Shown: positions 31,601-40,080 of the stretch, piece after piece | Layout of the letters: each line of letters opens with the position of its first letter | Numbering within the stretch: position 1 is the first letter of the stretch | Made by a program: the position numbers and the translations under genes | NCBI GenBank assembly: GCA_002356515.1 | Contig: AP017605.1 | Location: 5,627,020-5,691,019 of the forward strand | Length of the DNA stretch: 64,000 bases | Direction: 5' to 3' | From: Mesorhizobium loti | GTDB taxonomy: Bacteria; Pseudomonadota; Alphaproteobacteria; Rhizobiales; Rhizobiaceae | Notes under the pieces: model-generated | The model's input: the letters and a program-made list of their open reading frames with translations, nothing else | Told to the model about the DNA's origin: nothing | The model's database searches: none

Positions 31601-34600
31601 GCAGGCCCTCAATCTGCTCAACGACCTCCAATCCGTGCTCGAGCAGAAGATCGAGGCGCATCTGAACGCAAGCGATGCCGAGCGGACCCGTGGACCGCTT
31701 GCCAGCCGCCGCCCCGCTTTATCGATCTATCAGACGCTTAAGGCCCGTGCGGTCCTGGAGAGACTATTCAGGTCACCGTATGTCGAGGGCAAGAGGTCCG
31801 ACTTGCGGGTGAGGCAGCAAGCGCTGGAGCGCAAGACGAAGGAGATCCTGGACAGCACGCGCGGCCTCATTGAAAGCGACCTTTCCAGCATGAGCTGGAA
31901 CCTGATCGCGCAGATCGAGGCGGAGAATCCAGTGGATGCGCTGGACTTTTTCATAGAGCAGGATGCGGCGACGATCCAGGGGCAACATCCAGCATCGGTC
32001 TTCGACGTGTATCAGGTCCTGCGAACCATGGATCACGAGCCAAGACCGCCGCAGGGTGACGCAGGACTGATGCAGTTGCCGGTAGTTGACATGCAGGGAC
32101 GGCCGGTGGCCACCGAGCCGGAGAGACGGTATTCGATATTTCAGCGCCTGACTGCCGGGGCTTTGCCAGTCGTTGCGGTCCAGATGCCAGGAACGCCGAG
32201 CGCCTTCATGCTGGCGCGTACGGTGAACGTCAACGGTGTGCCATACCGCATGGACCTGTTCGGAGGCAGCAAGTTAAAGCCGCCGCGATTGACCGTGTCT
32301 CAGATTGCGGCCCGTGCTCCAGGCGAGCTAGCTAAGCTTTCCGGGGGAAAGCTGCTGGCGATTCCGTATGTCGATACCGCACCGGGCACCGCCTTCGAGC
32401 AGCTGTCTCGGACTTGGGCCCCTTTCAAGGAGGCCTATTATTATACCCAGCGCAGGGGTTTTGCGGCGCCACCGGCGATCAAGGGCCTGGGAGTTCACGA
32501 CTACGCGCTGGAAGGCGCCTTCAAACTGTCGCTGCTGCCGGACCGTCCCGCCAACCAGGAGCATCCCTTCAAGCTGAGGGGGCCGGACGGTCCCATTGCA
32601 TTGCGACCGCATGACGGCTGCGGTTTCATCAGGGCCTCGCTAGCCAACCTTATGCCAGCTGTATGTCGCGCCGGCGAGCAGGGTCCTGATCAGATGTCTG
32701 CCTTTGGTGAGGGAAGGAAATCATCCCTGCCAGTCTCGGCGCTGCAACACTATCCGCGCTGCGACCAAGTGGCGGATGAGGTCCGTGAAAAGGCCACGGC
32801 CTGGCTCGAGAGCCAACAAGAGCCAACGTTGACCACCGAAGAGCTGTTTAGAACGGTGACGGCCGGACACATCGATGGTCCCGGCGCGGTTGCCGTACCC
32901 TCCAACGATGAGTGTCTCCATGTGCCGACGCTGAAGAGCGAAACATTGACGGGGACGAGCGGCGTGCTGGTCGGGCGCTCGCCCTACGATAAGCCGAACC
33001 TGCGCCCGTTTGCCGCCGAGCGGGTCAAGTTGGCCGTCGACGGCGATCCGACCGCTGTATTTCTCGATAACTGCACGGCCATTCAATACAGCTTCAATGT
33101 CGCCCAGAAGTCGGGGAGGGAACTGGCCGCCGACGATCCGACTTTCTTTGCCAAAGGCATCCTGATCGTTGTACCGGATAAGATGTGGCCGGCCGCCTAC
33201 GCCGACCGTGCGCTAATCATGTCTGCCGAGGACGTCAAATGCCATGCGAGCTGGACCACGAGCAAGGACCGCGTCAAGGTGGACACGACGGTCGACTGCC
33301 TCGGCATCCTGCAGGCGACCGAGGTGTTTGCCCCGGGCTCGTTGGTTGCCGTCCCAACTGGTGAACAGAAGAAACTTGACGGCGACTTCGACGGAGACAG
33401 CCTCGTCATCGTCGGCGACCGGCCACAGCTTTACGAGCATGTCAGGCAATTCGATCAAGAGGAGCAAGCTCGCGGATTGCGCTCGCTCAAGCCGCCAAAG
33501 TCGCACACGCCGGCGATTGAGGATGGTCGCTACAAGTTCGGGCGCGCCAGCCAGATCCTCGCCGCCACGCGCAATGTTCTGGAAATCTATACTTGTCTGC
33601 AGCGAGACTTTCTCGCTCAATCCCATGAAGCCCGACAGTGGTTTGCCGAGCGTGCCATCTTCGGCACGTACGAAGGCATTCACCAAGAGCTCAAGCGAGA
33701 CATCCGAGGCGTGTTGGAGCAGGAACAGGTCAGTGCTCAGAACGTCCAGGAGACGCTTGAAAAGGCGCGGCACGACATCCAACTGGCAGACCATCCGGTC
33801 GCGCGCGAGATTGCTGAGTTGCTCCACGCTGAGCTCGAGACGTGGGCCGCGAGGCTGGATGAGCAAGCTCTGCCCGAACAACTCCTGCCCGAAACAGTCG
33901 TCAGCCTGAGCGAGGCACCACTCGCGATGAGCCAACCGCTTTGCGAGCTGTTCCCGGAGCTGGCGGAGATCTATTCGGCAACGGCTCAGCCACGCGACCG
34001 CGTCCAGCTTCTTGTCGACCGTTACCCTACGCGCATTGCCCCGCGACCGGATGGATACAATCCACACGACCTCGTGCGGAGTGCAAAGAATCTCCTGAGC
34101 CTCGGTATCAAAGTCGGAACTGACGCATATAAATCGGACACTGGGGCCCACATCTTTATGTTCAAGAGCAGGCAACTTCGGCGCCTGCTGCAACAAACAC
34201 CAGGCTCGAAATCGGTGCCCTACACCAAGAGCATTGCGGCTACCCTCAACCAGGGTCGGTTTGATGTCGATGCCACATTGCAGGATCTTCAGGACAATCC
34301 GACGCTGGCGGCTTCAGTTATGCAAGCTTCGATCAAACTTGCTGCCGAGCGAGGCTTTCTGCCTCAACCCTCGGCTCGAGGGGCTTCTGCCGATGATTCA
34401 GCCACGACGATGACCTTGACTCCCGAGCTGGCCGTACAGCGAGCTCAAATGGAGGCTTGCCGCGCCCGAGCCGAAGAGAAGGACATCACCCCGATGGTAA
34501 TCTCGGTTGCCGAAGCCCTCAGGAGAGCCGATATCAACGTGAAGATGCCCCATCTCGCTGAGCGTTTGAGATCGGAAAGCTCGATGACAGGCCAGCTCAC

Positions 34601-35708
34601 CGGGATACAGGCCCCGTTTGAAGCCGGCGCCCAGCTGATCAACAACGCTGTACGCCACTGCTTCCAACTCCCTGATAGAGATTTTACCCGTGCCTTCAAG
34701 AAAGCCATTATAGCCTTCGACGAGAGCGGGTATTCTGAGGTCAGCACGACCAACTGGTTCAGGACGCGATCGCCGACCTTCGTCGGCATCAAGACCGTGC
34801 TCGCCACGCCGGGGGGCTACCGCTTCGAGGTGGAGTTCCACACTGCAGACAGCTACAAGACCAAGATTTACAATCACGACACCTACAAGGAGCTGCAGAA
34901 GCTGCAGGAGCTGCAGCGAGAGAGCCAAGATCCACTGGATCAGTCTATAGCCGAGCAACTCTTGGAGCGCGTGCGACAGGCCTGCAACAAGGTCATCATC
35001 CCTCACGAGGCCATAGAGATCCCCCACTGGGAAGCCCACGCCGATAGCACAGTTGGTGCCAGCCTACGTCGTCGGTTGCAAGTCGCCCCGCCGAGACGAA
35101 CGGAGCGCTCCCCGATCGCAACAGAGATTCTTGGCGCGTTGGGCGCGCGGTCGATCGTGCTCGTCGGCGTGAAAGGCGCAGGGAAATCCAGTTTGGGCCG
35201 TGCACTCGCCAAACGACTAGGAATGAGGTTCGTCGATTCCGATAGAAAAATCGAGGCGAAGACCGGCAAGTCCGTAGCTAAGATCGTCGCTGAGGATGGG
35301 GAGGCCTATTTCAGAGATCTTGAGGTGAATGAGATCAGGCAGTCACTCGAACTGGGGTCGGCGGTGCTCGCAACCGGCGGTGAAGCGTTCATGATCGAGG
35401 AGATCCGGCATTATGTCGGGGAGAAAGCCGTCTCGATCTGGCTCAATACCAGCGAGGACGTGATCAGGCGGAACCTGAGAGATAACATCAGAGGCCCAAA
35501 GGTGCAGACCGCCGACCAAGCCCAGACCATCACAGACCTGATGCATGTGCGGAATCCAATCTATACACTTGCCGATCTCACGATTGCCCCGCAGCATGAG
35601 CGGGATCTCAAGAACGCGAATGCTTGCCTGACCGCGCTGCACGCCTATGTTTGCGGTGGGGGCAGGGCGGTACCCAAGCTCGTGACCTCATCCGGGGTCG
35701 TACCATGA
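28650..35708 (+). CDS. SKWP-repeat type III effector with shikimate-kinase-like C-terminus (Mlr6361/RipS/XopAD type)
   Basis: This is a 2,352-residue effector. The first 300 residues are Ser/Arg-rich and carry a nuclear-localisation-like RRPKRRRLD at 127-135. About 13 repeats of 40-46 residues with LVNGFSKWP follow (about 304-870). A roughly 450-residue helical region comes next. Then a region (about 1300-1600) contains HDGCGF (D1322), MSAFGEGRK (1349-1357) and DGDFDGDS (D1577-D1583). The last 190 residues resemble shikimate kinase, with Walker A GVKGAGKS at 2173-2180, FVDSDRKIE and AYFRDLE. The third Gly of the shikimate-binding GGG is Glu (E2245). M. loti Mlr6361 (15 repeats plus the kinase-like domain) is the closest known architecture. 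The start at 28650 has GGAG nearby and a tts box 122 bp upstream; an in-frame upstream extension to 28578 is less likely. Confidence 0.9.
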   Translation: MTGVDRRLNAPSGSGTHRAESDHGGGQKGSTFSSVVQGLRSEDRELGASSAERPPSASDVRRRTSGDPSVNRCDGQPVFRDLPHLGATNRQESSSRSGAEVRNADQSRSSQQSGPSSRRQPVSGLDRRPKRRRLDDVAAQSVQSAISEEQSNNALHAICFARDIEGFSRAVVEHDRRLQGAGDEVHAAFLQKAAAQFKAQFVTCFEDNIRRGQSWGYATACNTVSREAGGQEGVEACKAMAARVSQLPSALMCEVDPKAFSLFSASFGRHPQSRTCRNGTIRIAEFCRDEGRTLGVLQSQSLSLLVNGFSKWPQRSETRDGTEAVASEVRRREDRRFGLSDFREQHLANLVNGFSKWPEKEWSRQATGTIAGEVLRRRNLGLSTFNHQDLANLVNGFGKCAQEEVCCQATVAIAGEVLRRDRRARLSEFTHQELANLVQGFSKWPEEQASREAASAMAGEVLGRDRRAGVADLNPQHMATLVNGFSKWPIEERCRQVTGAIADEVGRRAARGRFGLSDFNHQDLANLVQGFSKWPEGAVYRQATANIATEVSRRAGEQGLSHFTPQELANLVNGFGKCPDDADYHHATVAIASEVIRRRAQLSAFSHQHLANLVNGFSKWPQQADCRDATLAIASEVFQRDDQFSHLTQQALATLVNGFSKWPEEAASRQATVAIAGEVTRRAGRGEFGLSDFNDQDLANLVNGFGKWPEAASTQQATIAIASEVLRRGTRLRDFTHQHLANLVNGFSKWPDGADCRDAAIAIAGEVIRRGARLCEFSHQHLSNLVNGFSKWPVGEDCRRAAIAIAGEARQRQLSDFAPQGVATLMNGFTKWPEESACQQSTMDIARRLGARELRFGVFTTAQLSILANALSRMIMKAEDTGDITDAALPKDRLHKLAHYLHYDDDRLAQADVLDITTVFKALGKARLSDDLGLLAPTGLNRLSELRQAPDFTTHNDLETMANLCASLLPLARSPQRPLRSHRTQALNLLNDLQSVLEQKIEAHLNASDAERTRGPLASRRPALSIYQTLKARAVLERLFRSPYVEGKRSDLRVRQQALERKTKEILDSTRGLIESDLSSMSWNLIAQIEAENPVDALDFFIEQDAATIQGQHPASVFDVYQVLRTMDHEPRPPQGDAGLMQLPVVDMQGRPVATEPERRYSIFQRLTAGALPVVAVQMPGTPSAFMLARTVNVNGVPYRMDLFGGSKLKPPRLTVSQIAARAPGELAKLSGGKLLAIPYVDTAPGTAFEQLSRTWAPFKEAYYYTQRRGFAAPPAIKGLGVHDYALEGAFKLSLLPDRPANQEHPFKLRGPDGPIALRPHDGCGFIRASLANLMPAVCRAGEQGPDQMSAFGEGRKSSLPVSALQHYPRCDQVADEVREKATAWLESQQEPTLTTEELFRTVTAGHIDGPGAVAVPSNDECLHVPTLKSETLTGTSGVLVGRSPYDKPNLRPFAAERVKLAVDGDPTAVFLDNCTAIQYSFNVAQKSGRELAADDPTFFAKGILIVVPDKMWPAAYADRALIMSAEDVKCHASWTTSKDRVKVDTTVDCLGILQATEVFAPGSLVAVPTGEQKKLDGDFDGDSLVIVGDRPQLYEHVRQFDQEEQARGLRSLKPPKSHTPAIEDGRYKFGRASQILAATRNVLEIYTCLQRDFLAQSHEARQWFAERAIFGTYEGIHQELKRDIRGVLEQEQVSAQNVQETLEKARHDIQLADHPVAREIAELLHAELETWAARLDEQALPEQLLPETVVSLSEAPLAMSQPLCELFPELAEIYSATAQPRDRVQLLVDRYPTRIAPRPDGYNPHDLVRSAKNLLSLGIKVGTDAYKSDTGAHIFMFKSRQLRRLLQQTPGSKSVPYTKSIAATLNQGRFDVDATLQDLQDNPTLAASVMQASIKLAAERGFLPQPSARGASADDSATTMTLTPELAVQRAQMEACRARAEEKDITPMVISVAEALRRADINVKMPHLAERLRSESSMTGQLTGIQAPFEAGAQLINNAVRHCFQLPDRDFTRAFKKAIIAFDESGYSEVSTTNWFRTRSPTFVGIKTVLATPGGYRFEVEFHTADSYKTKIYNHDTYKELQKLQELQRESQDPLDQSIAEQLLERVRQACNKVIIPHEAIEIPHWEAHADSTVGASLRRRLQVAPPRRTERSPIATEILGALGARSIVLVGVKGAGKSSLGRALAKRLGMRFVDSDRKIEAKTGKSVAKIVAEDGEAYFRDLEVNEIRQSLELGSAVLATGGEAFMIEEIRHYVGEKAVSIWLNTSEDVIRRNLRDNIRGPKVQTADQAQTITDLMHVRNPIYTLADLTIAPQHERDLKNANACLTALHAYVCGGGRAVPKLVTSSGVVP
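29562..31250 (+). repeat. SKWP repeat array (about 13 units)
   Basis: There are tandem coding repeats of about 126-138 bp, each translating to L(V/M)(N/Q)GF(S/G/T)K(W/C)(P/A), a helix ending in an EV.RR-like segment, and a closing HQ.LAN-like motif. Units 3 and 7 carry K-C in place of K-W. A fourteenth degenerate unit follows at about 31260. The DNA copies have diverged, so the array is old and kept by selection on the protein. Confidence 0.85.
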
Positions 35709-36993
35709 CGGCCCCGTTCAACTCGGCCGCGTGCGGAAACGGGAAAGACGCTGATCCAGCAGACCCCTTGGTGATCTCCAGCGCCTCCGCTCACTGAAAT
35801 CGGCACCGTGGAGCATATGATAGCTGAACGTCCCGGCAAAGATCAGAGGAACCTACCTCAGACACCCGCCCGAAATCGGCGAGCAGATTGTCTGTCAACC
35901 CATGGACATCGCGAAAGTCTTGACCAGCTGACTGGTCGGCATGAGCAGCAAACGCCACGTCCGGCCGCAAAATCAACGGCGGCCGTCAGAAGGTCGCCGA
36001 GTGGATGTGGCACGAACTCGGCGTCATCGACCTGCGCGAATGACCGCTATCGCATTTGTCCCAAGCCCGACCACGGCCGAGATGAAGCCGCGCCACAGGG
36101 TTGATGCTAGACGGGCGCCGATCAGTGCCGCAATTCAGCCGGGCAAGCCTGGGCAACGTTTAGGTGCGGCGAGATAATGTCGGATGGGAGCCGTTTGGTT
36201 TCCAGCGCATCTTGCGGCCATCCAGTAGGCGAGCGTCTCTCAGCGAGATTATGTGGCGGAGCCGCCCTGGAGCGCGAGGTGTTCTGCGGAGAGGACAATG
36301 GAACCGATACTGATCGGAAACTTTTGGCAACGAGTCTGCACCAATCCGAAATGCCGGCGCGACGCTCCCTTATTTGCCGCACCCGAGTTGGTGCGCGACG
36401 AGGCGGTGCGCGGACGGCATCATTCCCCAGCATCTATCATCCCGAGCGGTGATAATCGGCTGCAATTTCGTGGTCAAGAATCGAGGCCAGTGTCAGCAAC
36501 TCGGCCGTCACCTCCTGATGGCCAAGAAGGGAGATGCTCTCGGCCGCCCACCCAACCGCCGCTATAGGCTTGGCCCTGTCGACCGCCGCAATATCCACAA
36601 CGTTCTGGATGGGCGTGCAATACGCCGGTGCCTACTCGGTATCGTGCAGCTTTACAACAGGCCGAGTCGAGAACCTGACCAAAAACCGTGTCAGCTTGCT
36701 CTTGAGGCCGTTGCACCTGATTGCCAGGGAAAACCGACGGTTCGATCCGACACTGACCTGTGTGATTGGGCTTGGGTTACGAGCCGGTGCCGGACTGAAC
36801 CGTCTCCGAGGACGACGGTTATCTCGTGGCACATTGGGGCACGTGGCGGCGTTGCCAATCGCCCCAGGTGTCGCAGAAGCGGTCAACGATTGCACTTCAT
36901 GGTCAGGCGGACCTGATTTGAGGCTGAAACCAGGGAGGCGTCGGTACCAAGCATCAGCCTCACAGTGCGATCTGGGGGGTGAATATGCGGACA
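35709..36993. other. About 1.3 kb without a recognisable gene
   Basis: The gap between the SKWP effector and the nod box has many short overlapping open frames on both strands but none with a clear start, recognisable motif or protein-like composition. It may contain worn fragments of former genes. Confidence 0.45.
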
Positions 36994-37040
36994 ATCCAGG
37001 ATGTGGATTGCTTACATCCGAACAATCGATTTGCTCAAGT
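36994..37040 (+). promoter_or_regulatory. nod box upstream of ttsI
   Basis: The sequence ATCCAGGATGTGGATTGC, followed by ATCCGAACAATCGATTT, matches the NodD-binding nod box consensus: ATC-N9-GAT dyads and the conserved AACAATCGATTT core. It lies about 310 bp before ttsI and faces it. This is the known layout in which flavonoid-activated NodD switches on ttsI and thereby the whole T3SS. Confidence 0.85.
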
Positions 37041-37055
37041 CGCTTGTCGAAAGCT
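37039..37055 (+). promoter_or_regulatory. Degenerate tts box abutting the nod box
   Basis: GTCGCTTGTCGAAAGCT, followed by AACCCC, matches the tts consensus except for one missing A after GTC. It overlaps the last two bases of the nod box. If bound by TtsI, it would let TtsI feed back on its own gene. The missing base makes binding uncertain. Confidence 0.4.
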
Positions 37056-37352
37056 AACCCCTACGGGTCATGGAATTATGGGCTCTGGAGGGCAATGTCG
37101 CTTGGCGAATGCAGGGGCCGCCACATCGGCAGGATGCGCAGACGAATTGAAGGCGGAGTGGCATCTTGGCCTGCCCAAACGACGCTTCAGCCCATCACAG
37201 GTTCTACCTCGCCTACTACAGGCGTACGGCTCGCATGATCCTGCGACTAGCCGTCCCAAAGAGGATTACGAACACTGCGACGCGTTGCGCGACTTCTGCT
37301 TTCGCCGTCTCAACAGTCTCGGTGACCTGTCCTACCATTAATAGGAGATGAA
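37056..37352 (+). other. Leader between nod box and ttsI
   Basis: This is about 300 bp of transcribed leader between the nod box and the ttsI start. Open frames cross it, but none has recognisable motifs. A long leader behind a nod box is common in rhizobia. Confidence 0.4.
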
Positions 37353-38024
37353 ATGCGAACGCTATTCGTTGACCACCATGCGGATCTTACGCGAGCGGTG
37401 GGAGTTGCACTCGGCGACACCGGTTTCGCCGTTGATGTTGTTCCCACACTGGAACAAGCATCGAGTGCATTTTCTTGCGCCAGCTACGAAATTCTCCTGC
37501 TGGAGCTGGTTCTGCCGGATGGCGATGGCTTGGATTGGCTGAAGCAGCTAAGGGGTGAGGGACATTCAGTTCCTGCTCTCATTTTGAGTGACGTCGACGA
37601 TCTTGAGAAGCGAATTGCGATTTTCAACGGTGGTGCGGACGATTTTCTGCTCAAGCCAGTGTATACTAATGAGCTCATTGCCAGAATGAGAGCCGTTCTG
37701 CGGCGGTCGACTCAGATGACTGCCCCGATCATTGTATTTGGCAATCTCCACTTCGATCCGATCGGCCGACAGGTTTCCGTTGCTGGTTATCCACTGACGG
37801 TCGCACGCCGTGAATTATGTATTTTAGAGCATCTGCTCAACCGTGCAGGCCGCATCGTGCCGCGTTCGCAGTTGGAAGATCACCTCTATTCGTTCAACGA
37901 TGAAGTATCGGCCAACGCGCTTGAAGTCGGAATCTATCGCTTACGTCGATATCTGAGCAGTTCAAACGCAGCGCCACGGATAAAAACGGTGCGTGGCATT
38001 GGTTACATTCTTGAATGTGACTAG
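37353..38024 (+). CDS. ttsI: TtsI, transcriptional activator of the T3SS (OmpR-like response regulator)
   Basis: This is a 223-residue two-domain regulator. The receiver domain (1-115) lacks the normal phospho-acceptor: the LLLDL position is LLLEL, with Glu at residue 51, and the acidic pair near the N-terminus reads VDHH. This substitution is a known feature of TtsI and suggests activity without phosphorylation. The C-terminal winged helix (about 125-222) ends in the OmpR-type RIKTVRGIGYILE. AGGAG lies five bases before the ATG. It binds tts boxes, several of which are in this window. Expression is expected from the nod box upstream, through NodD and flavonoids. Confidence 0.95.
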   Translation: MRTLFVDHHADLTRAVGVALGDTGFAVDVVPTLEQASSAFSCASYEILLLELVLPDGDGLDWLKQLRGEGHSVPALILSDVDDLEKRIAIFNGGADDFLLKPVYTNELIARMRAVLRRSTQMTAPIIVFGNLHFDPIGRQVSVAGYPLTVARRELCILEHLLNRAGRIVPRSQLEDHLYSFNDEVSANALEVGIYRLRRYLSSSNAAPRIKTVRGIGYILECD

Positions 38025-38050
38025 CGCGACATTCGTATAGTTGGCCGAAT

Positions 38051-39511
38051 TTGAAAGAAAAGACCGCCTTGAAAATCATTACAACTCATTCTGACACCGA
38101 TCGGCGGCCCCCGCACATCGTTTGCCCGAGACCTGCTACTGTTTCTCCTTACTTGGGCCGCCTTCTCTGTGCGCTCATTCTGGCATATCCAGTTTCTGCC
38201 CCGGCCGAAAACATGCAGGATCAAGGGGCGCCGCGTGCCGCTTCCAATAGCATCGACGGCACGCTGAACCTTTCCTCTTCGCTCGGCAAGACGGTTCATT
38301 TGCCCGCGCCTGCCACGACCATCTTTGTTGCTGACCCGACGATCGCTGATTATCAGGCAGCCTCAAATACAACGATCTTCGTCTTCGGGAAGAAATCCGG
38401 GCGGACCAGCCTGTTCGCCTTGGACGATAAGGGCGAGGCTCTCGCCGCGCTGCGAATTGTCGTTACGCAACCGATCGAGGAATTGCGCGCCATGTTGATG
38501 GATCAGGTTGGCGACTCTTCAATCCAGGTGAGCTATACGCCGCGCGGCGCAATCCTTAGCGGTACAGCGCCCAATGCGGAGGTCGCCGACACCGCAAAAA
38601 GGGTCACTGAGCAGTATCTCGGGGAGGGTGCGCAAGTCGTCAACAACATTAAGGTCGCTGGGTCCTTACAAGTTAATCTCAGTGTGCGCGTAGCGGAGGT
38701 CTCCCGTAGCGCCATGAAGGCACTCGGCGTTAACCTGTCCGCCTTTGGTCAAATCGACAATTTCAGAGTGGGCTTGTTAAGCGGCGGAGGCACTGGCTCT
38801 GGTGCAGCGCAGGGTGGTGGCACAGCAGGAATCGGATTCAACAACGGTGCCGTCAACATCGGCGCGGTTCTAGACGCGCTCGCCAAGGAGCACATAGCTT
38901 CCGTGTTGGCTGAGCCGAATCTCACCGCGATGTCCGGTGAAACTGCCAGCTTTCTCGCAGGTGGCGAATTTCCCATTCCTGTCCTGCAGGAAAACAAGCA
39001 AGTGTCGGTTGAATTCCGTCACTTCGGCGTCAGCCTGGAATTCGTGCCGACCGTTCTCAACAACAACCGGATCAACATTCACGTAAAGCCGGAGGTCAGT
39101 GAACTATCGTCCCAAGGTGCCGTTCAAATCAATGGTATTTCCGTGCCGGCAGTTTCCACGCGCCGAGCCGACACAGTCGTCGAACTCGCCAGTGGGCAGA
39201 GCTTTGCAATTGGCGGTCTGATCAGGCGCAACGTGAACAATAATGTCAGTGCGTTTCCCTGGCTCGGCGAAATGCCGATTCTTGGCGCTCTGTTTCGTTC
39301 CTCCTCGTTTCAAAAAGAAGAATCAGAACTTATAATTCTGGTTACGCCTTACATCGTAAAACCAGGCTCCAGCCCCAACCAGATGAGCGCACCCACGGAC
39401 CGGATGGCGCCGGCTTTGGACGATCCGCCGGCAGATCCGCCGCGAGGCCGCGCTGCTGCCCGCACCGGCGCGCCCGGGGCCAAGCGCGGTCGCGGCTTCA
39501 TAATTCAATAG
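38051..39511 (+). CDS. rhcC2: RhcC2, outer-membrane secretin (C-terminal part of split SctC)
   Basis: This is a 486-residue protein. It has an N-terminal signal sequence (hydrophobic stretch GRLLCALILAYPVSAPA, cleavage near AENM), a pilus/BON-like N-terminal module, and a C-terminal secretin domain with typical segments: LAEPNLTAMSGETASFLAGGEF, VPTVLNNNRINIHVKPEVSEL and the closing ELIILVTPYIVKP. It forms the outer-membrane ring. In Rhc-I systems the secretin is split, with the N-terminal ring domain made as RhcC1. The start appears to be TTG at 38051; the first in-frame ATG is past the signal peptide. It follows ttsI by 26 bp and is probably co-transcribed. Confidence 0.9.
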   Translation: MKEKTALKIITTHSDTDRRPPHIVCPRPATVSPYLGRLLCALILAYPVSAPAENMQDQGAPRAASNSIDGTLNLSSSLGKTVHLPAPATTIFVADPTIADYQAASNTTIFVFGKKSGRTSLFALDDKGEALAALRIVVTQPIEELRAMLMDQVGDSSIQVSYTPRGAILSGTAPNAEVADTAKRVTEQYLGEGAQVVNNIKVAGSLQVNLSVRVAEVSRSAMKALGVNLSAFGQIDNFRVGLLSGGGTGSGAAQGGGTAGIGFNNGAVNIGAVLDALAKEHIASVLAEPNLTAMSGETASFLAGGEFPIPVLQENKQVSVEFRHFGVSLEFVPTVLNNNRINIHVKPEVSELSSQGAVQINGISVPAVSTRRADTVVELASGQSFAIGGLIRRNVNNNVSAFPWLGEMPILGALFRSSSFQKEESELIILVTPYIVKPGSSPNQMSAPTDRMAPALDDPPADPPRGRAAARTGAPGAKRGRGFIIQ

Positions 39512-39519
39512 GTGATCGA

Positions 39520-40080
39520 ATGACTTTGCGGATCAAAGTTCTCCTGGTCGCCCTGACAGCCAGCGCAAGTGGCTGCACAAGCACTGTGCCGATCTATGTC
39601 GAGCCCCCTGCGCCAATCCTTATCCGGCCGGAGACCACCGTGCTGATATTAAAGAGCCTCCGCGCTTCCGAACGGCAGCGTTTGCGTGTTTTCCTTGACA
39701 GGACCAGTAGCGGCCGCCGCGATGCCCTTCACCTCCTTATCTGGGGCTCGTCCCGGCTCAGCGCAGAGGTGGTGCATCAGGCCAGGCAGATGGGTATAGA
39801 CACTTACAACATCCATTTGCTCGACCAACACGATGGCGGCGCAGTCCAAGTAGAAGCAATTGTGTATCATGCCCGCCCACCTGCCTGTCCGTCGTATTCT
39901 TTACTCAGTGACAAATCCTTCGAAAAGCCCCTTGGCTGTTCGACACGACGTAACCTAGCTGTAATGGTCAACGATCCGCGCGATTTGCTCGACAACCAGG
40001 CTGTCGAGCCGAGCGATGGCGAGCGTGCGGCCATACCAGTTGCCACATACAGGACGTTCGGGGCGGGCAAAGGTCAATGA
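39520..40080 (+). CDS. y4xK: Y4xK lipoprotein, CpaD-like
   Basis: This is a 186-residue lipoprotein. The signal peptide ends in a lipobox-like ASGC (Cys19). The C-terminal half shows a CpaD-type pattern (CPSYSLLSD, then GCSTRRNLAVMVNDPRDLLD), as in the outer-membrane lipoprotein of Tad/Flp pilus assembly, where CpaD stabilises the secretin. By position, 8 bp after rhcC2, it is Y4xK. A pilotin-like or secretin-stabilising role is inferred, not shown. Confidence 0.8.
   Translation: MTLRIKVLLVALTASASGCTSTVPIYVEPPAPILIRPETTVLILKSLRASERQRLRVFLDRTSSGRRDALHLLIWGSSRLSAEVVHQARQMGIDTYNIHLLDQHDGGAVQVEAIVYHARPPACPSYSLLSDKSFEKPLGCSTRRNLAVMVNDPRDLLDNQAVEPSDGERAAIPVATYRTFGAGKGQ

Noticed and set aside
33213..34196. 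A 327-codon minus-strand frame inside the SKWP effector gene
   Set aside because: The plus strand is continuously coding for a known effector type; the antisense frame has no recognised motifs.
36687..36704. Possible tts box (GTCAGCTTGCTCTTGAGG)
   Set aside because: Only the first half matches the consensus; the CG-AAGCT half is absent and no gene follows closely.
36979..37341. A 120-codon open frame between nod box and ttsI
   Set aside because: It starts inside the nod box region, has no recognisable motif and no supporting ribosome-binding site.
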